A stretch of 64,000 nt of DNA, taken from contig WUJK01000004.1 in NCBI GenBank assembly GCA_011317545.1, positions 558,001-622,000 of the forward strand. The letters are read 5' to 3'. The notes below the pieces were generated by a model. It worked only from the letters and a program-made list of their open reading frames with translations. It did no database searches and was not told where the DNA came from. Position 1 is the stretch's first letter. Each line of letters opens with the position of its first letter. Below, piece by piece: positions 10,901 through 23,400 of the stretch. Both the position numbers and the translations under genes were made by a program. This DNA comes from Coniella vitis (lineage: Eukaryota > Ascomycota > Sordariomycetes > Diaporthales > Schizoparmaceae).

Positions 10901-12621
10901 AGCACCAACTGAAGAGCCTCGTCGAAAGCGGAGCCAGCCCCATCGCAGCTCATCATCTCACAGGAGAACAACCCCTAGAGATCATTTTGCAAGGCCTCTC
11001 AAAACAATACAAATCAGGCCGCGTCCCAGATGCCAGCTCTCAACCTCCCTACAACCCCAGAGACCAGCCAAACATAGAGGCCATAAAAGAGGTGCTTTAT
11101 CTCTTGCAACTGCCGTATGTTCGGGATTCACTCCGCGACGATTGGGTCCCGGCCTGCCTCGTCCGGTTGTGCGAGACGCGCAGGTTTCCCATGGTTGAGT
11201 TACTTGTAGGGTTCGACGCAAACTGCCATGTTAAACCCCCCGGTGCTTCTCTGCTGGGGGCTGCGATCTTTTTCGGGCACGAGGGGCTCGTACGCAAGAT
11301 ACTTGAATCGACCGGACGTGAAAAAGCTGATCCGACAGAGTCCTGGTACGACTCTAAGCCCGCCCTTGAATTGGCGCTGGACAAGCAGAATGCTTCCATA
11401 ACCTCTCTGCTGTGCTCCTCGCCTGGGACTCTCAGTGGTACAACGAGCAGAAATACATCTTTCCTTATGATGGCTGCGCAGACGATGAACGACGGCTGGG
11501 TAGGCTTCCTGCTCGACAAAGTACCTCAAGATCAAAGTGCCTCAACCGTTTTCCAACCCGGCGGCTGTTTGGAACCGCTCAAACTTACGGTCAGAGCCAA
11601 CCGAACAAGGCCCAGCATAAGACTGATGAGCCACTGCGCTGATTTACCGGGGACGATGACGGAAAAGCTTTCAGGGAGCGCAGTTGCAAGACAGAATTTG
11701 ATTCTGCGTGCTAGAGTCGCAGAATATGATCAGAAACGCCCCGTATGGGACAACCCGGGCGCAGTCTTGGGACCTTTTCAACCCGCGAGAGATACGGCGT
11801 TATTGCTAGCTAGTAAGCTACTACAGACCAAGTTCGACAAGATGCTCCATAAAGACGACGTGGCTAGGTACTTTGGCTCACCATATTATGACTCAATTCA
11901 TCGAAGTACAATGGAGTTATCATGGCGTATCGAAGTGTGCTTCATCATTCAACTGCTTATACAGGGTGCAACTCTGGAGTATTTGAACAGACCAGATAGC
12001 CACGGCAATACGGCCCTGCACTATCTCAGCCACTGCTTTCTAGGAGAGGCAGAAACTCGTATATACGTTGGAGGCGAGGTCCTGTTGCTCTTGGCACAGA
12101 CGATAGACCTCCTGTTGTCCCTCGGTGCGAAATCGAACAGGGCAAATTCGCGGGGATATTGCCCATGGTGGGTTGGAATGTCGAGCAGCACCAGCACCAA
12201 CAAAGATAGACCGTGGATGCAAGAATTTAATCCAGCGGGCTCTACCGACCCTGGGTCTTTACCGGTCAACACCCAGGATGAAGAGGGCAACACCATCCTA
12301 CACCAGCTTGTTTCAAGCCGCATGGACCAGGAAAGCCGCATAAAGAACATGCTGAGGGAGGGTGCGGACCCAAACATGACGAATATAAAAGGCGAAACGC
12401 CGCTGGGCATTGCAGTCCGAAGAGGATTGTCGACCTCTGGTGTGATTGAGCCGCTTCTGCAGGCGGGAGCAGATCCATATGCTGAATTACCTAACGACCC
12501 GGAAGGCACCATAATGGATGTCGCAATTGCTCTGAGGCAGTTTCACGAAGACGAGGATGGTGGCGGCTTGGAGTCACAGAAGACGGTGGATATTTTGGAG
12601 CATTATATGAGCGAACGATAA
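7978..12621 (+). CDS. NACHT-ankyrin NLR-like STAND protein (1461 aa)
   Basis: Three exons: 7978-8367, 8450-9612 and 9789-12621. Introns run GTAAGC to TTACAG (82 bp) and GTAAGT to TTCTAG (176 bp); all phases match. Residues 1-190 form the helical N-terminal region common before fungal NACHT domains (GGSQNLIASGVWGAVRFCLL, then FLGYFEKLSTLFLRLG). The NACHT NTPase has Walker A GKLGSGKT (320-327) and Walker B ILDELEAC (about 417-424). A helical/winged-helix region follows with DLPGAFERALGSI, then a long alpha-helical stretch. The C-terminus (about 1250-1440) has ankyrin-type units: HGNTALHYL, EGNTILHQL, GADPNMTNIKGETPLGIAV and LLQAGADPYAE. Such proteins are putative intracellular sensors in non-self recognition and programmed cell death; the ankyrins would be the ligand-sensing part. 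The N-terminal effector class is unidentified. Frames are intact. The start is the first ATG; a TTG two codons upstream was ignored. Confidence 0.9.
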
Positions 12622-13194
12622 AATTGCTATTTGGCACAAACATGGGTATTTCAACCAAGATTCTCAGTTGACTTCACACCTCGGATCTTCACACAGAGGA
12701 AACTATGTATTATAGGCCAGGGCATACAAATAATTTGTTGAACTACGCCGCAATGACTGGATTCACGAATCCTGTCACTACTTAGGCATGGCTAGATTAC
12801 TATAGATTAGCATGGGATTCCGCTTATTTGTTCTATTTGTGCTTTAACCTTTGCCCGGCCTTGACTTACTCTACCGAAATCTACTTTCCCACTTCTTCAG
12901 CTACAAATTTAGATATGTATCACGAGATGGATCAGGCCTGGCTGTGTTTGGGAGTGAAATTTGGTCAAAAATAATGCAAGGTCTACAGTGTAAGCAGAAT
13001 TCATAATCTTGATTGACTATATGTGATAATTTGAATCAGGATCCCAGCAGATAACCCCGACGCTCTATGCTGAGAAGCCTCTGCAGGACCTCCCGCAGGA
13101 AGCCTAAAGCTTGGATGATCAGAGATGAAAACTTTGCAAAACTGACGACACCACTTGGTGCCATCAAACGGAACTCTTGAAGTCGTGAAGGTTA
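12622..13194. other. Intergenic (convergent 3' ends)
   Basis: Lies between the 3' ends of the NLR gene and the minus-strand gene. It is moderately AT-rich, as expected of 3' untranslated and terminator sequence. No gene is supported. Confidence 0.6.
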
Positions 13195-13977
13195 TCACTC
13201 ATCCAAGTGCTCGATGAATCTCGAGGGCCGCGGAAGCTTTGTCTTTCCAGTCGGAGTTTGCAACGCACCCTGCTCTGCTGTTCGAACAGTTAGCAACGTC
13301 CTTTTCCGATGGTCATCCTTGGAGTTAAGCTGGGAAGTTGAGGAGTTGGCAAAGGAAGGTAAAGAGGAATCAGCAGCAGCAGCCGCAGCCGCAGCCTGTT
13401 GGGATAACTCACCAAAGTCAATCACCTTATCAACGGAGGCCAGCAAATGCCACACTCCAGGCTCCTTGCCTACAACTCCACCAACAGTACTCCTCGTTGC
13501 TGTCGGGACTGTCGGCGGGGTCACTGACATACCGACTAGAGACGACGGCGTCACCAGCTCAGCACGCAACAGGCACTCACCCAGAGTCTCGCCGCCACCC
13601 ATCGGAATTTCGATCCACGGAACAACATACATGGCAAACTTCTCGGCGGTTACAACGCCAATGCGATCATTCGCGGCCAGCGCATGGGCGTCCTCCTTGT
13701 CGAGCGCCACGAGCACCTGTGTGTGCTGTGACTCGTCGCCGGCTGAGGTGGTGTAGTACGCTGAACGATTCGATTGCCGCGGAATCATGAGAATGGGCTT
13801 GTTAGTCTTTTTGTGGATGATGGAGATGCACAGGATGCAGTTCTGGAATTCGGGCAAGGGGCGAAGGTCATGGTTGGAGAGGGCATTGATATAGTGCACG
13901 GTGGCGGCGCAAAAGAAGAGGCCTGGGCGTTGTTGGCGAAAGGAAATATCGAACGAGTAGGAGAAATGGGGCGCCAT
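13195..13977 (-). CDS. Protein of unknown function (260 aa) with a 5' UTR intron
   Basis: A single coding exon opens with MAPHFSYSFD and ends FIEHLDE-stop. The N-terminal half looks like a compact domain (ATVHYINALSNHDLRPLPEF, then LCISIIHKKTNKPILMIPRQ). A middle part contains MYVVPWIEIPMGGGETLGEC. The C-terminal third is low complexity with nine consecutive Ala residues and then basic, Ser/Thr-rich sequence. Just upstream of the ATG the minus strand has a donor GTAAGT at 14029, a GCTAAC branch site, and an AG within a few bases of the ATG (13981-13986), which suggests a short 5' UTR intron. No signal peptide or membrane span is seen. I do not recognise the family. Confidence 0.7.
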   Translation of the reverse strand: MAPHFSYSFDISFRQQRPGLFFCAATVHYINALSNHDLRPLPEFQNCILCISIIHKKTNKPILMIPRQSNRSAYYTTSAGDESQHTQVLVALDKEDAHALAANDRIGVVTAEKFAMYVVPWIEIPMGGGETLGECLLRAELVTPSSLVGMSVTPPTVPTATRSTVGGVVGKEPGVWHLLASVDKVIDFGELSQQAAAAAAAADSSLPSFANSSTSQLNSKDDHRKRTLLTVRTAEQGALQTPTGKTKLPRPSRFIEHLDE

Positions 13978-16900
13978 TTTCTCTTCTTGTTTCGTGTTAG
14001 CTCTCGATACGTGATATTGTATTACTTACCAAGGGCTGTAGAGTTTGAATCTATTGACGTTAGGGCTGGCTTGCTTGTGGTTTTGCTGGTCGAGATCGGG
14101 TTGAGGGTTTATTTCTAGAGACTATCCGAGTAAGTTGGATGGAAAGATAAGCCCCCTTTTATAGTCCCATCGGTCTTGAAAATTCCCGAAGCCTTCAGTG
14201 GCAGGGTCCTATTGTTTTTCGTTGACTTGGACAAAGGCCTATGTTCACTTTGCCATAGGAGCATTTGTTGATCAGGCCCCCTTGGCTAGAATGATAAACC
14301 CTTGCCTCAACAACGGACCCTGGAGAACAAAGGAATGGAGACTGCCTTAGAAACAAAAAGGTAAACACAGGCAGTTACAGATAACCACAAAGGGGTTCTC
14401 TCAATTACCCTGTCAAAGGTCTGGAGACCTGTTGTATGGTAAGAGCTGTACGCTCGAGGCTCGTCACGGATCAGTACAAGGCCAATATTCCTTATGAATG
14501 TCAGACAATACTCATTGTCTGGTGACACACACCAGGCTTCAACTAGCGCAACATGCGGTATCATGAGGGATCTTACCGACTTATCACTTTTGCTTCTCGA
14601 CTAGCTAGCGTACCTGCGACTGTCAAAATTAAGCAATCGGTCGTTTTGCCCCAGCAGACACATTGAAACCAACATATGAGTCTCTGAAAACTATGGAATG
14701 TGGGTGCCAAGATCGTTGTAACATTGCCAGAGCAAAGGGTCTCATTACGAGTACAGATTCAGACATTGTTCAAGTGCTTCGTTTTGCCTGGGCTTGCGTA
14801 TTGCCCTTTCAGTGATCGCTTTCACTCGCCGGTCGATAGTATAGTCTTCATACTTAGGAAATCCATTTATTCAGCTCTCAAAGACGATGAGTAGCTTCAG
14901 CAGCATGAGCCTTGCTATCGCCCAGTGCAAGGGACAAGAAATCAGCATGACCAGAGGCGCCCGCTGTACAATGGAGCCCAGCCGTTCAAGCGATATAACA
15001 AAGTTCTCGAGTGAGCGTCAGGCTGTGTTTCATAAACCAACCGGCCACAAGGCTAAGATGCAAAACCTTCTAGGCTGAGTCACGTTTGGCTTTGTTTGAT
15101 TATGTCTTCAGCTGTTGAATGGTCATCTTCTTTTGTCCATGTTGTAGTAGTTCTGAGCCGCAAGTCGATGTAAAGAAGAAGTCATCATGTTTTACCGTAC
15201 AAAGGGCACACTAATGACTTCGTCGTATGGACTTGAAGTCGTTGTTTCCTTTGGAGACGGCATATCAGCCAATCACGTATCGGCGTTGGCCTTTCTCGGC
15301 GACTGGGGGTTGGGGGCAGTGGGACGGCGCGATGTGGATGCTACCGAAGGTACATATTTAGTAGTTGCTGATGAGGTCATACTTTGCCGATTCTTTTGGC
15401 TGACGGTCCAGAGCCAACCCACAACCCACATATGACACTGACGTCGGTCCGCGGTTTGAGGAGCTTGGTCCTGCAACTATCATCATGCAAAGGCTGAACG
15501 GCTTCGTTGCATCGTGAAACCCATCATTGTGCAATGGACGATACTTCTTCGTGAAAAAGTGCAGTTCTGCCTTGGAACTCGAATTGGCCGGAGCAATGGG
15601 GCAAAGGAAGGAGGAGGCTGCTCTGCAGCAAATCTGTACGGCCACATGTGACAGCTTCTTTGGGTTAGTCCAACCACCTGGCGCTAGCACCCATTCAGGG
15701 AGGTCGTGGCTGCGTGTTCCTGTTTCGTGTTTTTTTGAACGAGCGCGTTTGCGGATCGTGTTTTGGCTTTGTCGACGCAAGGTTCTTGTACAAGTACATA
15801 GTACTACCGTGGGAAAGCTTGTTCGCTGACAGATGGCCTGCCATCATACCATTCCTTATATGTATTTTGATATGCAACAGGAAAAGTCTCTCTAAGCACC
15901 AGGCCATGGGGATTTGATCCTCGCCAAGGTCCATTCCAAGGAATCGCATCATCTGCAGGTAATCAGCCGCAGTACCGCTACATAGCATACATAGTATACA
16001 ATGTAACATAGTATCTAAGTGCTCTCTCTTTTGCATGTACCGAGGTACCCCATGAAATCGATGTCCGTACTCTGTACATGGTGCCTTTTCCTCCTGCACG
16101 CGACCCAATGATTGTAGATGCCACACTTCTTCATGTGCTAGTGCAAGTGCAGTCACTATCTTCTGCGAATGAGCATATACTAAGCAAGTTGTGATTTATG
16201 AGGTCAGATAAGTTGGGCCCCTGCGTTCTGGCTACAGTACGCACCTACTATGTATGATTTCATGGACTGGCAGCCTGGTATTTGGGTATATACTATGTAC
16301 AAAGTAGCGGGCCGGAGATAGTGCGGCCGCAGAGTAACCTTCAGGGACCTGACGCCAACAGTACAGGGCACCCAGAGCACCCCTCGGCGGGCTCAGGGGG
16401 CTAGCTGCTTCCGCCACAGGGCTGAACAACTGTACATCGTCGATCGGCGTCAAAGGCTGCCTTCGTCTTGCCTTGCCACACCTCTGGCCTGGCCTGGTTC
16501 TGTATTTCGCAAGCCACTACCATGGTATATGCGCAGGCAATGATTGTACAGTATCATTCCCATGGTTCATCATTTTGTTGATATCACCTATGCACCATTC
16601 ATCGTCCTGTGCTGGCGTTTGCTTGGATTCACCGTCTTCATGAAAGCTATCGCGGCCACCGTCATCATCGAACACTTACTTTTCCGCCCCGTTCTCACCT
16701 CAACGGTTGCACGCATCCTAGTTAGGTTCTGCCGAGTAGACGCCCGCCAGGTTCCCCAAGCAGACTGACTGACATGACCAGCCACCCACGATTCGGCCCC
16801 CGTCTGACGCGACCTGCTTTTGCCTGGCCTAGCCTGGCCCTGCCCTGCCGTTTTCGACGCCCAGCCAAGCCATTTCCAACTCCCATTTCCCTCTCGACCG

Positions 16901-17574
16901 TGCAATCGCCCGACAACAGTTTCGCCTGCCTACTTCCAACCCTGCCAGCTACCTACACTCTCAGTCGAGTCCCAGTCGAGTCCCATTTTCCTATCGAGGT
17001 CGATCGAGTCGAGTCGAGTCGTCTTCGATCCGAGTGTCCCATCTATACACAGCACCCAGCAATACGCCGTTGCTGCAACCAGTCAGGCAACGGGGCTGGC
17101 GAACGCGCAGCAGTCCTTGATTGCTTACCTGGACCTGAGCTACAGAAAAGAAATATCCGCATTCTTTTGACTGTCCTGCAGTCAGCAAGTCCACGTCCCA
17201 ACTGTTATCAGCTTCCCTCGCATCCCCTCCAATCCGTTCACTTAGCCTACACCTGCATCGCCGCTCAACGACGCTCGCACTACGCTGCCGGTTTCGATAT
17301 CGTCATCCACGCACTACCCTGATCCGTTCCTGTGCGCACACAACGACGTGCTCCGCGCCGCAAGCCAAAATCCGCTGGTTCAGGCCAACACGACGCCCTC
17401 TCATCGGTCGCATAGGGTGTCTATCTCGTACCACAACTCTCCAAAATCGACGTCACAAGCAACGGCTCACCCGCCACCATCACAAGAGGCAGCGCTGATG
17501 CTTGCGAAAGGCTTCTTGAGCGCGTGCACATAAAACACCCAATACAGCAGCAACTTCGAATTACTTTTCCCACG
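13978..17574. other. Long intergenic region, no supported gene
   Basis: About 3.6 kb upstream of both the minus-strand 260-aa gene and the small plus-strand gene. The part from about 16,770 to 17,570 is pyrimidine-rich with GTCGAGTC-type repeats (about 16,970-17,020), like a long fungal 5' UTR. GTACATAGTAC-type motifs occur at 15,794, 15,989, 16,006 and 16,291. Open frames here lack protein-like composition. Confidence 0.5.
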
Positions 17575-17847
17575 ATGCAGCAAAGCCAAGCAGGCTTCCA
17601 AACACAACCCGCCCATGTGCCTACCGTGACGCCAGTAACTGTCCCTGGGTCGACGACGACAACAACGCCGACGAGCCAAGGCACAACAAATGGCAGCGGA
17701 GGTAGTACTACAGCAAGCAGCAATGCTTCATCGGGCGCCGCGGCGCCATCCACAGCAACACCAGCAGTGACTGCGGCAGCCGCCGCCGCTGCGATCAACA
17801 AGAAGCGAAAGAAGGACGGTCTCAAGCCTATTATTACAACTGAGTAG
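17575..17847 (+). CDS. Small low-complexity protein with basic KKRKK motif (90 aa)
   Basis: The frame from ATG 17575 encodes an N-terminus rich in Gln, Thr and Pro, then Ser/Gly and an Ala run, and closes with INKKRKKDGLKPIITTE-stop. The basic cluster could be a nuclear localisation signal. The final block is the least repetitive part and looks like the constrained element. A possible donor (GTAGGT) overlaps the stop codon; splicing to the TTTCAG at about 17,921 would end translation two codons later, so the product is almost unchanged. It lies 2.5 kb upstream of the SRPK gene and could be a short independent gene or an upstream exon or uORF of a longer transcript. Function unknown. Confidence 0.5.
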   Translation: MQQSQAGFQTQPAHVPTVTPVTVPGSTTTTTPTSQGTTNGSGGSTTASSNASSGAAAPSTATPAVTAAAAAAAINKKRKKDGLKPIITTE

Positions 17848-19450
17848 GTTCTGCTCATTTCTGCTTTTTCTCCTCCTTGAAATGACATGGGTAATGCATT
17901 GTGCACTTTTTCTACATTTCAGTTGAAGCTTTGCACGACTGTTGCGCATATCGAGCGAATGCGCCATTTGAGCTTCTCGTGACTCGGGCATCGTCTTTCC
18001 TTTTTCCTTCTATTCTTTTGTGAGCTTGCGCAGTGTTTTGTTTGCTCCTGAGGCAAGCGCCTCTATATTCGTCGAGATTGGCTGCGACGGAGGGTCAGGC
18101 ACGATTGTTTCGAAAAGCCAGTGGCTACGTTCAATCTTTCATATGTCAATTCTTGCCCCGGAAACGATGCGCAACTTGCGCTACGCGATGCATGCGGTAA
18201 CGGTTGGTTGGAAAAGGTGGCGAGAAAAGCGCCCAACGTCAGGATGCGACATGGTGTAAGCGGGGCCTTTGGGGCGGAGACGGTGAGGTCAACAGAGCAA
18301 ACGAGAAGAAACCCGGCAGGGGGCTTGGTTTCTTGACAAGGCCCGAGACGTTACACCAGCGGTCCAAGCGGACGACTCGGAAGAGCGTGGGAGTTTGTTC
18401 TCCAGGGCAGGTCAGGGCAGCACAGGCAGGCCTGGTGCTGCACTGCTGTGGTCGCTCCAGCGTGGCGGGGATCCTTGCAGCCTTGCTACCAGGCCCCGGG
18501 GAGGGGGCTTGCTACTTTGTATTTCCCAAGTTCAGTGGCTACTGAAACTCAAAAGTGGCGGCCCGACTCTAGCTTTTCGCACCGCACTCACCCTGGTATC
18601 AAGCATCGGCTGTCCTGGTCATGCTTACTGCTCGCCTGGTGGCAGCAGTCCCCCTTTTTGCTGTGCATCTGGTACGGTGTCTGGTTCAGCGACTGACTGC
18701 GAAGTGGTCATTGGACTGGCGGGCAGTCGTCATTCCCCTCTGCATGGCGAACGGGGTCTGGTATCAGCGCAGGCTACAGGGCAGGACTCAGCAGAGCAGG
18801 GGGTCGCGGGTGCCTGGGCCAGCAGATCTCAGCGGCCACGCCCTGAGCTTTTAGCGTCTAGGCCCACCCATTGCCGTGGGTATGTGGGCCGCGAACGGCC
18901 AAAACAGCCAAACACCCTTGGCTGGCTGGCCGGGCTGAGCACTGGCACTGGCACCGCCATTGCTGCTGCTGGTGATACCTAGGCCAGCTGGCTAAGTAGT
19001 TGCCCTTTTCTCACTCTGGGCCGGTTCCAGAGTTGCATCCACTCACACGCAGCCCACCAGCACATGGGCAGTCCGACCCCGCCCCTCACTGTCAAGAAGC
19101 AAACAGGCCCGCCGTCCGTCCGTCCGCCACAGTCAGACAGATCTGGGCATGGGCGCAGTTCTGAGGCTTGCAACGTTTCTTGTTTCTTTTTCTTTCCTGT
19201 GTTCTTTGCTCCCACTTTCCGCGCCTTTCTCACCGACTCGAAGTTGATGGCATCGAGTCCCTGTTTTGTTTCTCTCGCGGACTGCTTTTTGCGGTGGTGT
19301 TTTCTCTGCCCTCGTTTGAGCTTGTGTTTGGACCCGCTGCCAACCCTGCCAACTACTGCTACCTGCTACCTGCCAACCTGCCACCCTGCCACCCCAGTCC
19401 TGCCAGCCCACCCTGCCATCGAATCTCGCGCCCAGAAGCAGCAGCTGTAG

Positions 19451-19501
<51 letters not shown>

Positions 19502-20386
19502 AAGCTGCCACTTGCACTTCCGCGCCTCATTCAGCCCCTCGACGGCAACCAGACCCAGCCGCCACCTCTCGCAACCGACGCCGCCATTCTTCTTGTTCCT
19601 GCTCTGCACTGCTAATACCACCACTACCACCGCCACGTTTTCCCCCATCCCTCTCAGCTTTGTGACTCTGCCGTCCTCGTTGTCGTCGTCTTCTGTTTCT
19701 GCTTCATCAGCCTTGAAGGTTTCTCTGGTCCTCTCTTTCACGCCCCGCCTTTCTCTGCTGTCGCCGCTCCGCCCACTCAGCCAGGTCGCACCATATGTTC
19801 AAGACAAAGCATACGCTGCCTCCGCTACGCGATTTGGACAAGAAGGACCCAATGCTCAAGACAAGGTTTTACCTGCCCCCGCCCCCTGCCTGCCGCTGAT
19901 TTGCTTGCTGCCTCTCTGTGTTCTACCCTCTCTGTGCCCGCCCCCCTCACATACTCTTTCCTGGCCTGCTTCTCCCCGCGCTTGTCGGCCCCCCCCTCCC
20001 AGCGGGGATGATTTTTGGGCGGCCCTGAATCGGGGTCTCCAAGAACGAACCGCAGAGTAGCTGCTGTCGCGCTGTTAACTGCTGCTGCTCCACTTGGCCG
20101 GCCGTCTTGCCGCTTCCGACTAGTGGTCGATCTCTTTTGCTTTGACTGCCCATTTTGCGCCCTCTTGCACCTACTTTACGAAGATTGCGACAAGGACATT
20201 CGCTACACCGCAAGCATCCAACAATCACGAACCAACCCGCACATTTGTACACCTGGGCTCCATTCGCCACCACTACACGCAAAACATACTGCGAAACTCG
20301 CAAAAAGACAAGCTGCTTCTTCGTCCTTGCGTGACTAACCACTACTTGACCCCTCTTTTCATAGGACCGCACAACTCTCATCCACG
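17848..20386. other. Upstream region of the SRPK gene
   Basis: About 2.5 kb with no convincing coding frame. The 3' part is pyrimidine-rich. A TTTCATAG acceptor-like site sits 22 bp before the kinase ATG, which fits a 5' UTR intron. It contains the AGC microsatellite listed separately. Confidence 0.5.
19452..19500. repeat. (AGC)n microsatellite
   Basis: About sixteen uninterrupted AGC trinucleotides. It would encode poly-Ala, poly-Ser, poly-Gln or poly-Leu depending on frame and strand, but no supported gene uses it. It most likely lies in the promoter or 5' UTR of the SRPK gene. Confidence 0.9.
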
Positions 20387-22283
20387 ATGCAGAGCTCGCC
20401 CACCTCCACCTCCTCCCTCGAGGACGCCGCCGAGAACACCGCCGACGAGGAAGATTCCGAAGACTACTGCAAGGGTGGCTACCATCCCGTCACCATCGGT
20501 GAAAAGTTTAATAATGGAAAATACACTGTTGTGCGCAAGCTGGGCTGGGGCCACTTCTCCACGGTCTGGCTGTCGCGGGATAATACAACCGGTAAGCACG
20601 TTGCGCTCAAGGTTGTCCGTTCAGCGGCGCACTATACGGAGACGGCCATCGACGAGATCAAGCTGCTGCAACGAATTGTCAATGCCAAGCCAGAACACCC
20701 GGGCCGCAAGCACGTCGTCAGTCTACTCGACTCGTTTGAGCACAAGGGCCCCAATGGCACCCACGTCTGCATGGTCTTTGAGGTATTGGGCGAGAATCTG
20801 CTCGGTCTCATCAAGAAATGGAACCACCGTGGCATTCCTATGCCTCTGGTCAAGCAGATAACAAAACAAGTGCTCCTGGGACTCGACTATCTGCACCGAG
20901 AATGCGGCATCATCCACACAGATCTCAAGCCCGAGAACGTCCTCATCGAGATTGGCGACGTCGAGCAAATTGTCAAGAAGGTGGTCAAGAGCGAGCCCTC
21001 CGACAAGGAGAGCAACCGCAACGGACGAAGGAGACGCAGAACGTTGATCACGGGCAGTCAGCCGCTGCCCTCCCCTCTTAACGCGAGTTTCAACCACAAC
21101 AACCTCTTTCCGTCTCCAGGTTCGCATTCAAGCTTGGGTCAAATGTTGAGCGACAGTGAGTGTTCCTTTTGCCGCCCATCTTCTCTTTCACAACATCTCC
21201 TACCGATCGAGGCTTTCACGACTCGAACCTTATTCTGTTGGTCTTGGCGCCCAGTGCCTCAGCCACCTTCGTCACTTGACTTATGCTATCATCCACTCTT
21301 ATTTTCGCTCCCAACCTACTGTCTTAGTTCACGTAAGGTTCGTTAGTATGCTAATCATAATGTAACTTCCAGACAGAGATATGGCAGCCAAAGACGACGA
21401 CAAGCAAAAGCAACGCGAAAAGACTGCGTAAGTGCACCCTTTTGGGCCGATATGTATCGAGTTGATATTGTTACGACCGCGAGTTACTAATGACTGGGGA
21501 TGACAATAGTGATATTCTTACGAAGGAGGTGTCGGGCATCTCTCTCGACAAGTCCTCCAATTCCTCGACATCATCAACCGGTGAAAAGCGCAAAGCTGAA
21601 GACAATGGGTTTGGCTTTGACATTATTAGTGTCAAAATTGCCGACCTCGGTAACGCGTGCTGGGTTAATCACCACTTCACGAACGACATCCAGACAAGGC
21701 AATACCGGTCGCCAGAGGTCATACTGGGCGCAAAGTGGGGTGCTAGCACGGATGTCTGGAGTATGGCCGCAATGGTATGCATTCCTTCTCTGTTGCGTCT
21801 GTGATGGCAAGAAAATGTGCTAATAATCTCAACACATGACAGGTTTTTGAGCTCATTACTGGTGACTACCTTTTCGACCCGCAATCCGGCACTAAGTATG
21901 GCAAGGACGACGATCACATTGCACAAATAATAGAGTTGTTAGGACCATTCCCAAAAAGCCTATGCCTTTCTGGCAAATGGTCGCAAGAAATCTTCAACCG
22001 CAAAGGCGAGCTCCGCAACATCCACCGACTCCGACACTGGGCGCTACCCGATGTTCTCAAGGAAAAGTACCACTTCAAGGAAGAAGAGGCCAAGCGCATC
22101 GCCGATTTCTTGACTCCAATGCTCGAGCTACAACCTGAAAAGCGTGCAAATGCTGGTGGTATGGCTGGCCATGTGTGGCTAGAGGACACAGCCGGGATGA
22201 AGGGCGTCAAGATTGACGGGCTTGAAGTGGGGAGCCGTGGCGAGGGCATAGACGGCTGGGCAAATGAAGTGCGAAGACGATAA
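20387..22283 (+). CDS. SRPK-family serine/arginine protein kinase (509 aa; Sky1/Dsk1-like)
   Basis: Four exons: 20387-21155, 21373-21427, 21510-21774 and 21843-22283; all introns are GT-AG with matching phases. The kinase core shows a GWGHFSTV glycine loop (about 53-60), the VAIK-type lysine in HVALK (K75), the catalytic loop HTDLKPENV (177-185), then a roughly 110-residue low-complexity spacer, DLGNACW (320-326) in place of DFG, the activation segment QTRQYRSPEVILG, and STDVWSMA. The spacer splitting the kinase fold, together with DLGNACW and the RQYRSPE signature, is diagnostic of SRPKs. These phosphorylate RS domains of SR-type splicing and mRNA-export factors, in cytoplasm and nucleus. 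Short exon 2 and the flanking introns fall inside the spacer. All catalytic residues are present. Confidence 0.95.
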
Positions 22284-22775
22284 ATGATGGGCAGCCGGAT
22301 GCAGTAGATGTGGGAGATATAAGCTGTGTGATGTGATATCCGGGTGTGAGGAAGTCCATGTTTCGAGGATATGGAAGGTCAAAAGGGCGGCGGGTTGTGT
22401 TCTGGAGGTCGATTCTGTAACGAAGGCAAAGTCCAGAAGCGGGACATGTTCCATTTACTTCGACCAAGGACGGACAAGTGGAGGTCCTACCTAGATGATG
22501 ATGATGTACAAGCGCGATGAATTGGTAGAGAGTCGAAATGAAATCCAAAGAGTCAGACAGGCAGTGGTAATCCTGGATGGAAGATGATGAAGAGAGAGAA
22601 AAATATTACAGGAAACAACATGATTGGAAGAAACTTATCTTTTGGCGTTTTGCCGCAACTCATACTACCGGGCTGGGCTTTTTGGGGTTTTCTCTTTTTC
22701 TTTTGGTGAAACTATGTCTTGATGTATTCAAAATGGATGCATAAATTTATTAGAGTATAAAGAAGATAATCCTTT

Positions 22776-22806
<31 letters not shown>

Positions 22807-23400
22807 TCCTCTCTCTGTAAAAGAAAAAAAGAAGAAAGAAAAGAAAAGAGAAAAAATGCTATGGTCTACAGTATAAGATTTATTAATCATATCGAATTTG
22901 GTTGAAATATATTAGAGTAGACACACACACACACGGATGCTAACAAGCTTCGCTGAATTTTTTTTTGGGGGGGGGGGTTCTTCTCTTTTTTCTCTTTCGT
23001 TTTGCTACTTTGTTTCGTAAAAAGTATACTTTGCTCGTTGCGCAGGTTTCCAGTTCTCGATGGGCTGGAAAGGGAAAGATAAGAAAGCATCCGGGGACTC
23101 GAGGGCACTATGATCATGTCCTACGTTCATTTATTGATGGATTGATAAATCTTTGCTTCAAAGTGGAAAGTTATGGCAGATGGTGACATCCAACCATCCT
23201 TTCAACTTTGAATGGCATTTGGACTTGTTGAACTAAGCGACAAAGACTTGGGCTGCCTTCCTACCTGCCTCGCTGGATGCTCATAACATGCATATATTCC
23301 TGGATCCTTATAGGAGGCACTTCAATAACCACCGTAGCCCCCCACCCATGTGCTTACAGACACTTGCCAACGCCAACGCCAATATCTCAAAGCCACCCAA
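22284..23400. other. Convergent intergenic region with simple repeats
   Basis: Lies between the 3' ends of the SRPK and Iws1 genes. It holds a CT microsatellite (about 22,771-22,816), an AC run (22,920-22,934) and a T9-G11 homopolymer junction (22,958-22,977). No gene is supported. Confidence 0.6.

Noticed and set aside
19133..20060. Long frames on both strands with poly-Leu or poly-Ala
   Set aside because: Produced by the AGC microsatellite and pyrimidine-rich leader; no conserved motif or splice structure.
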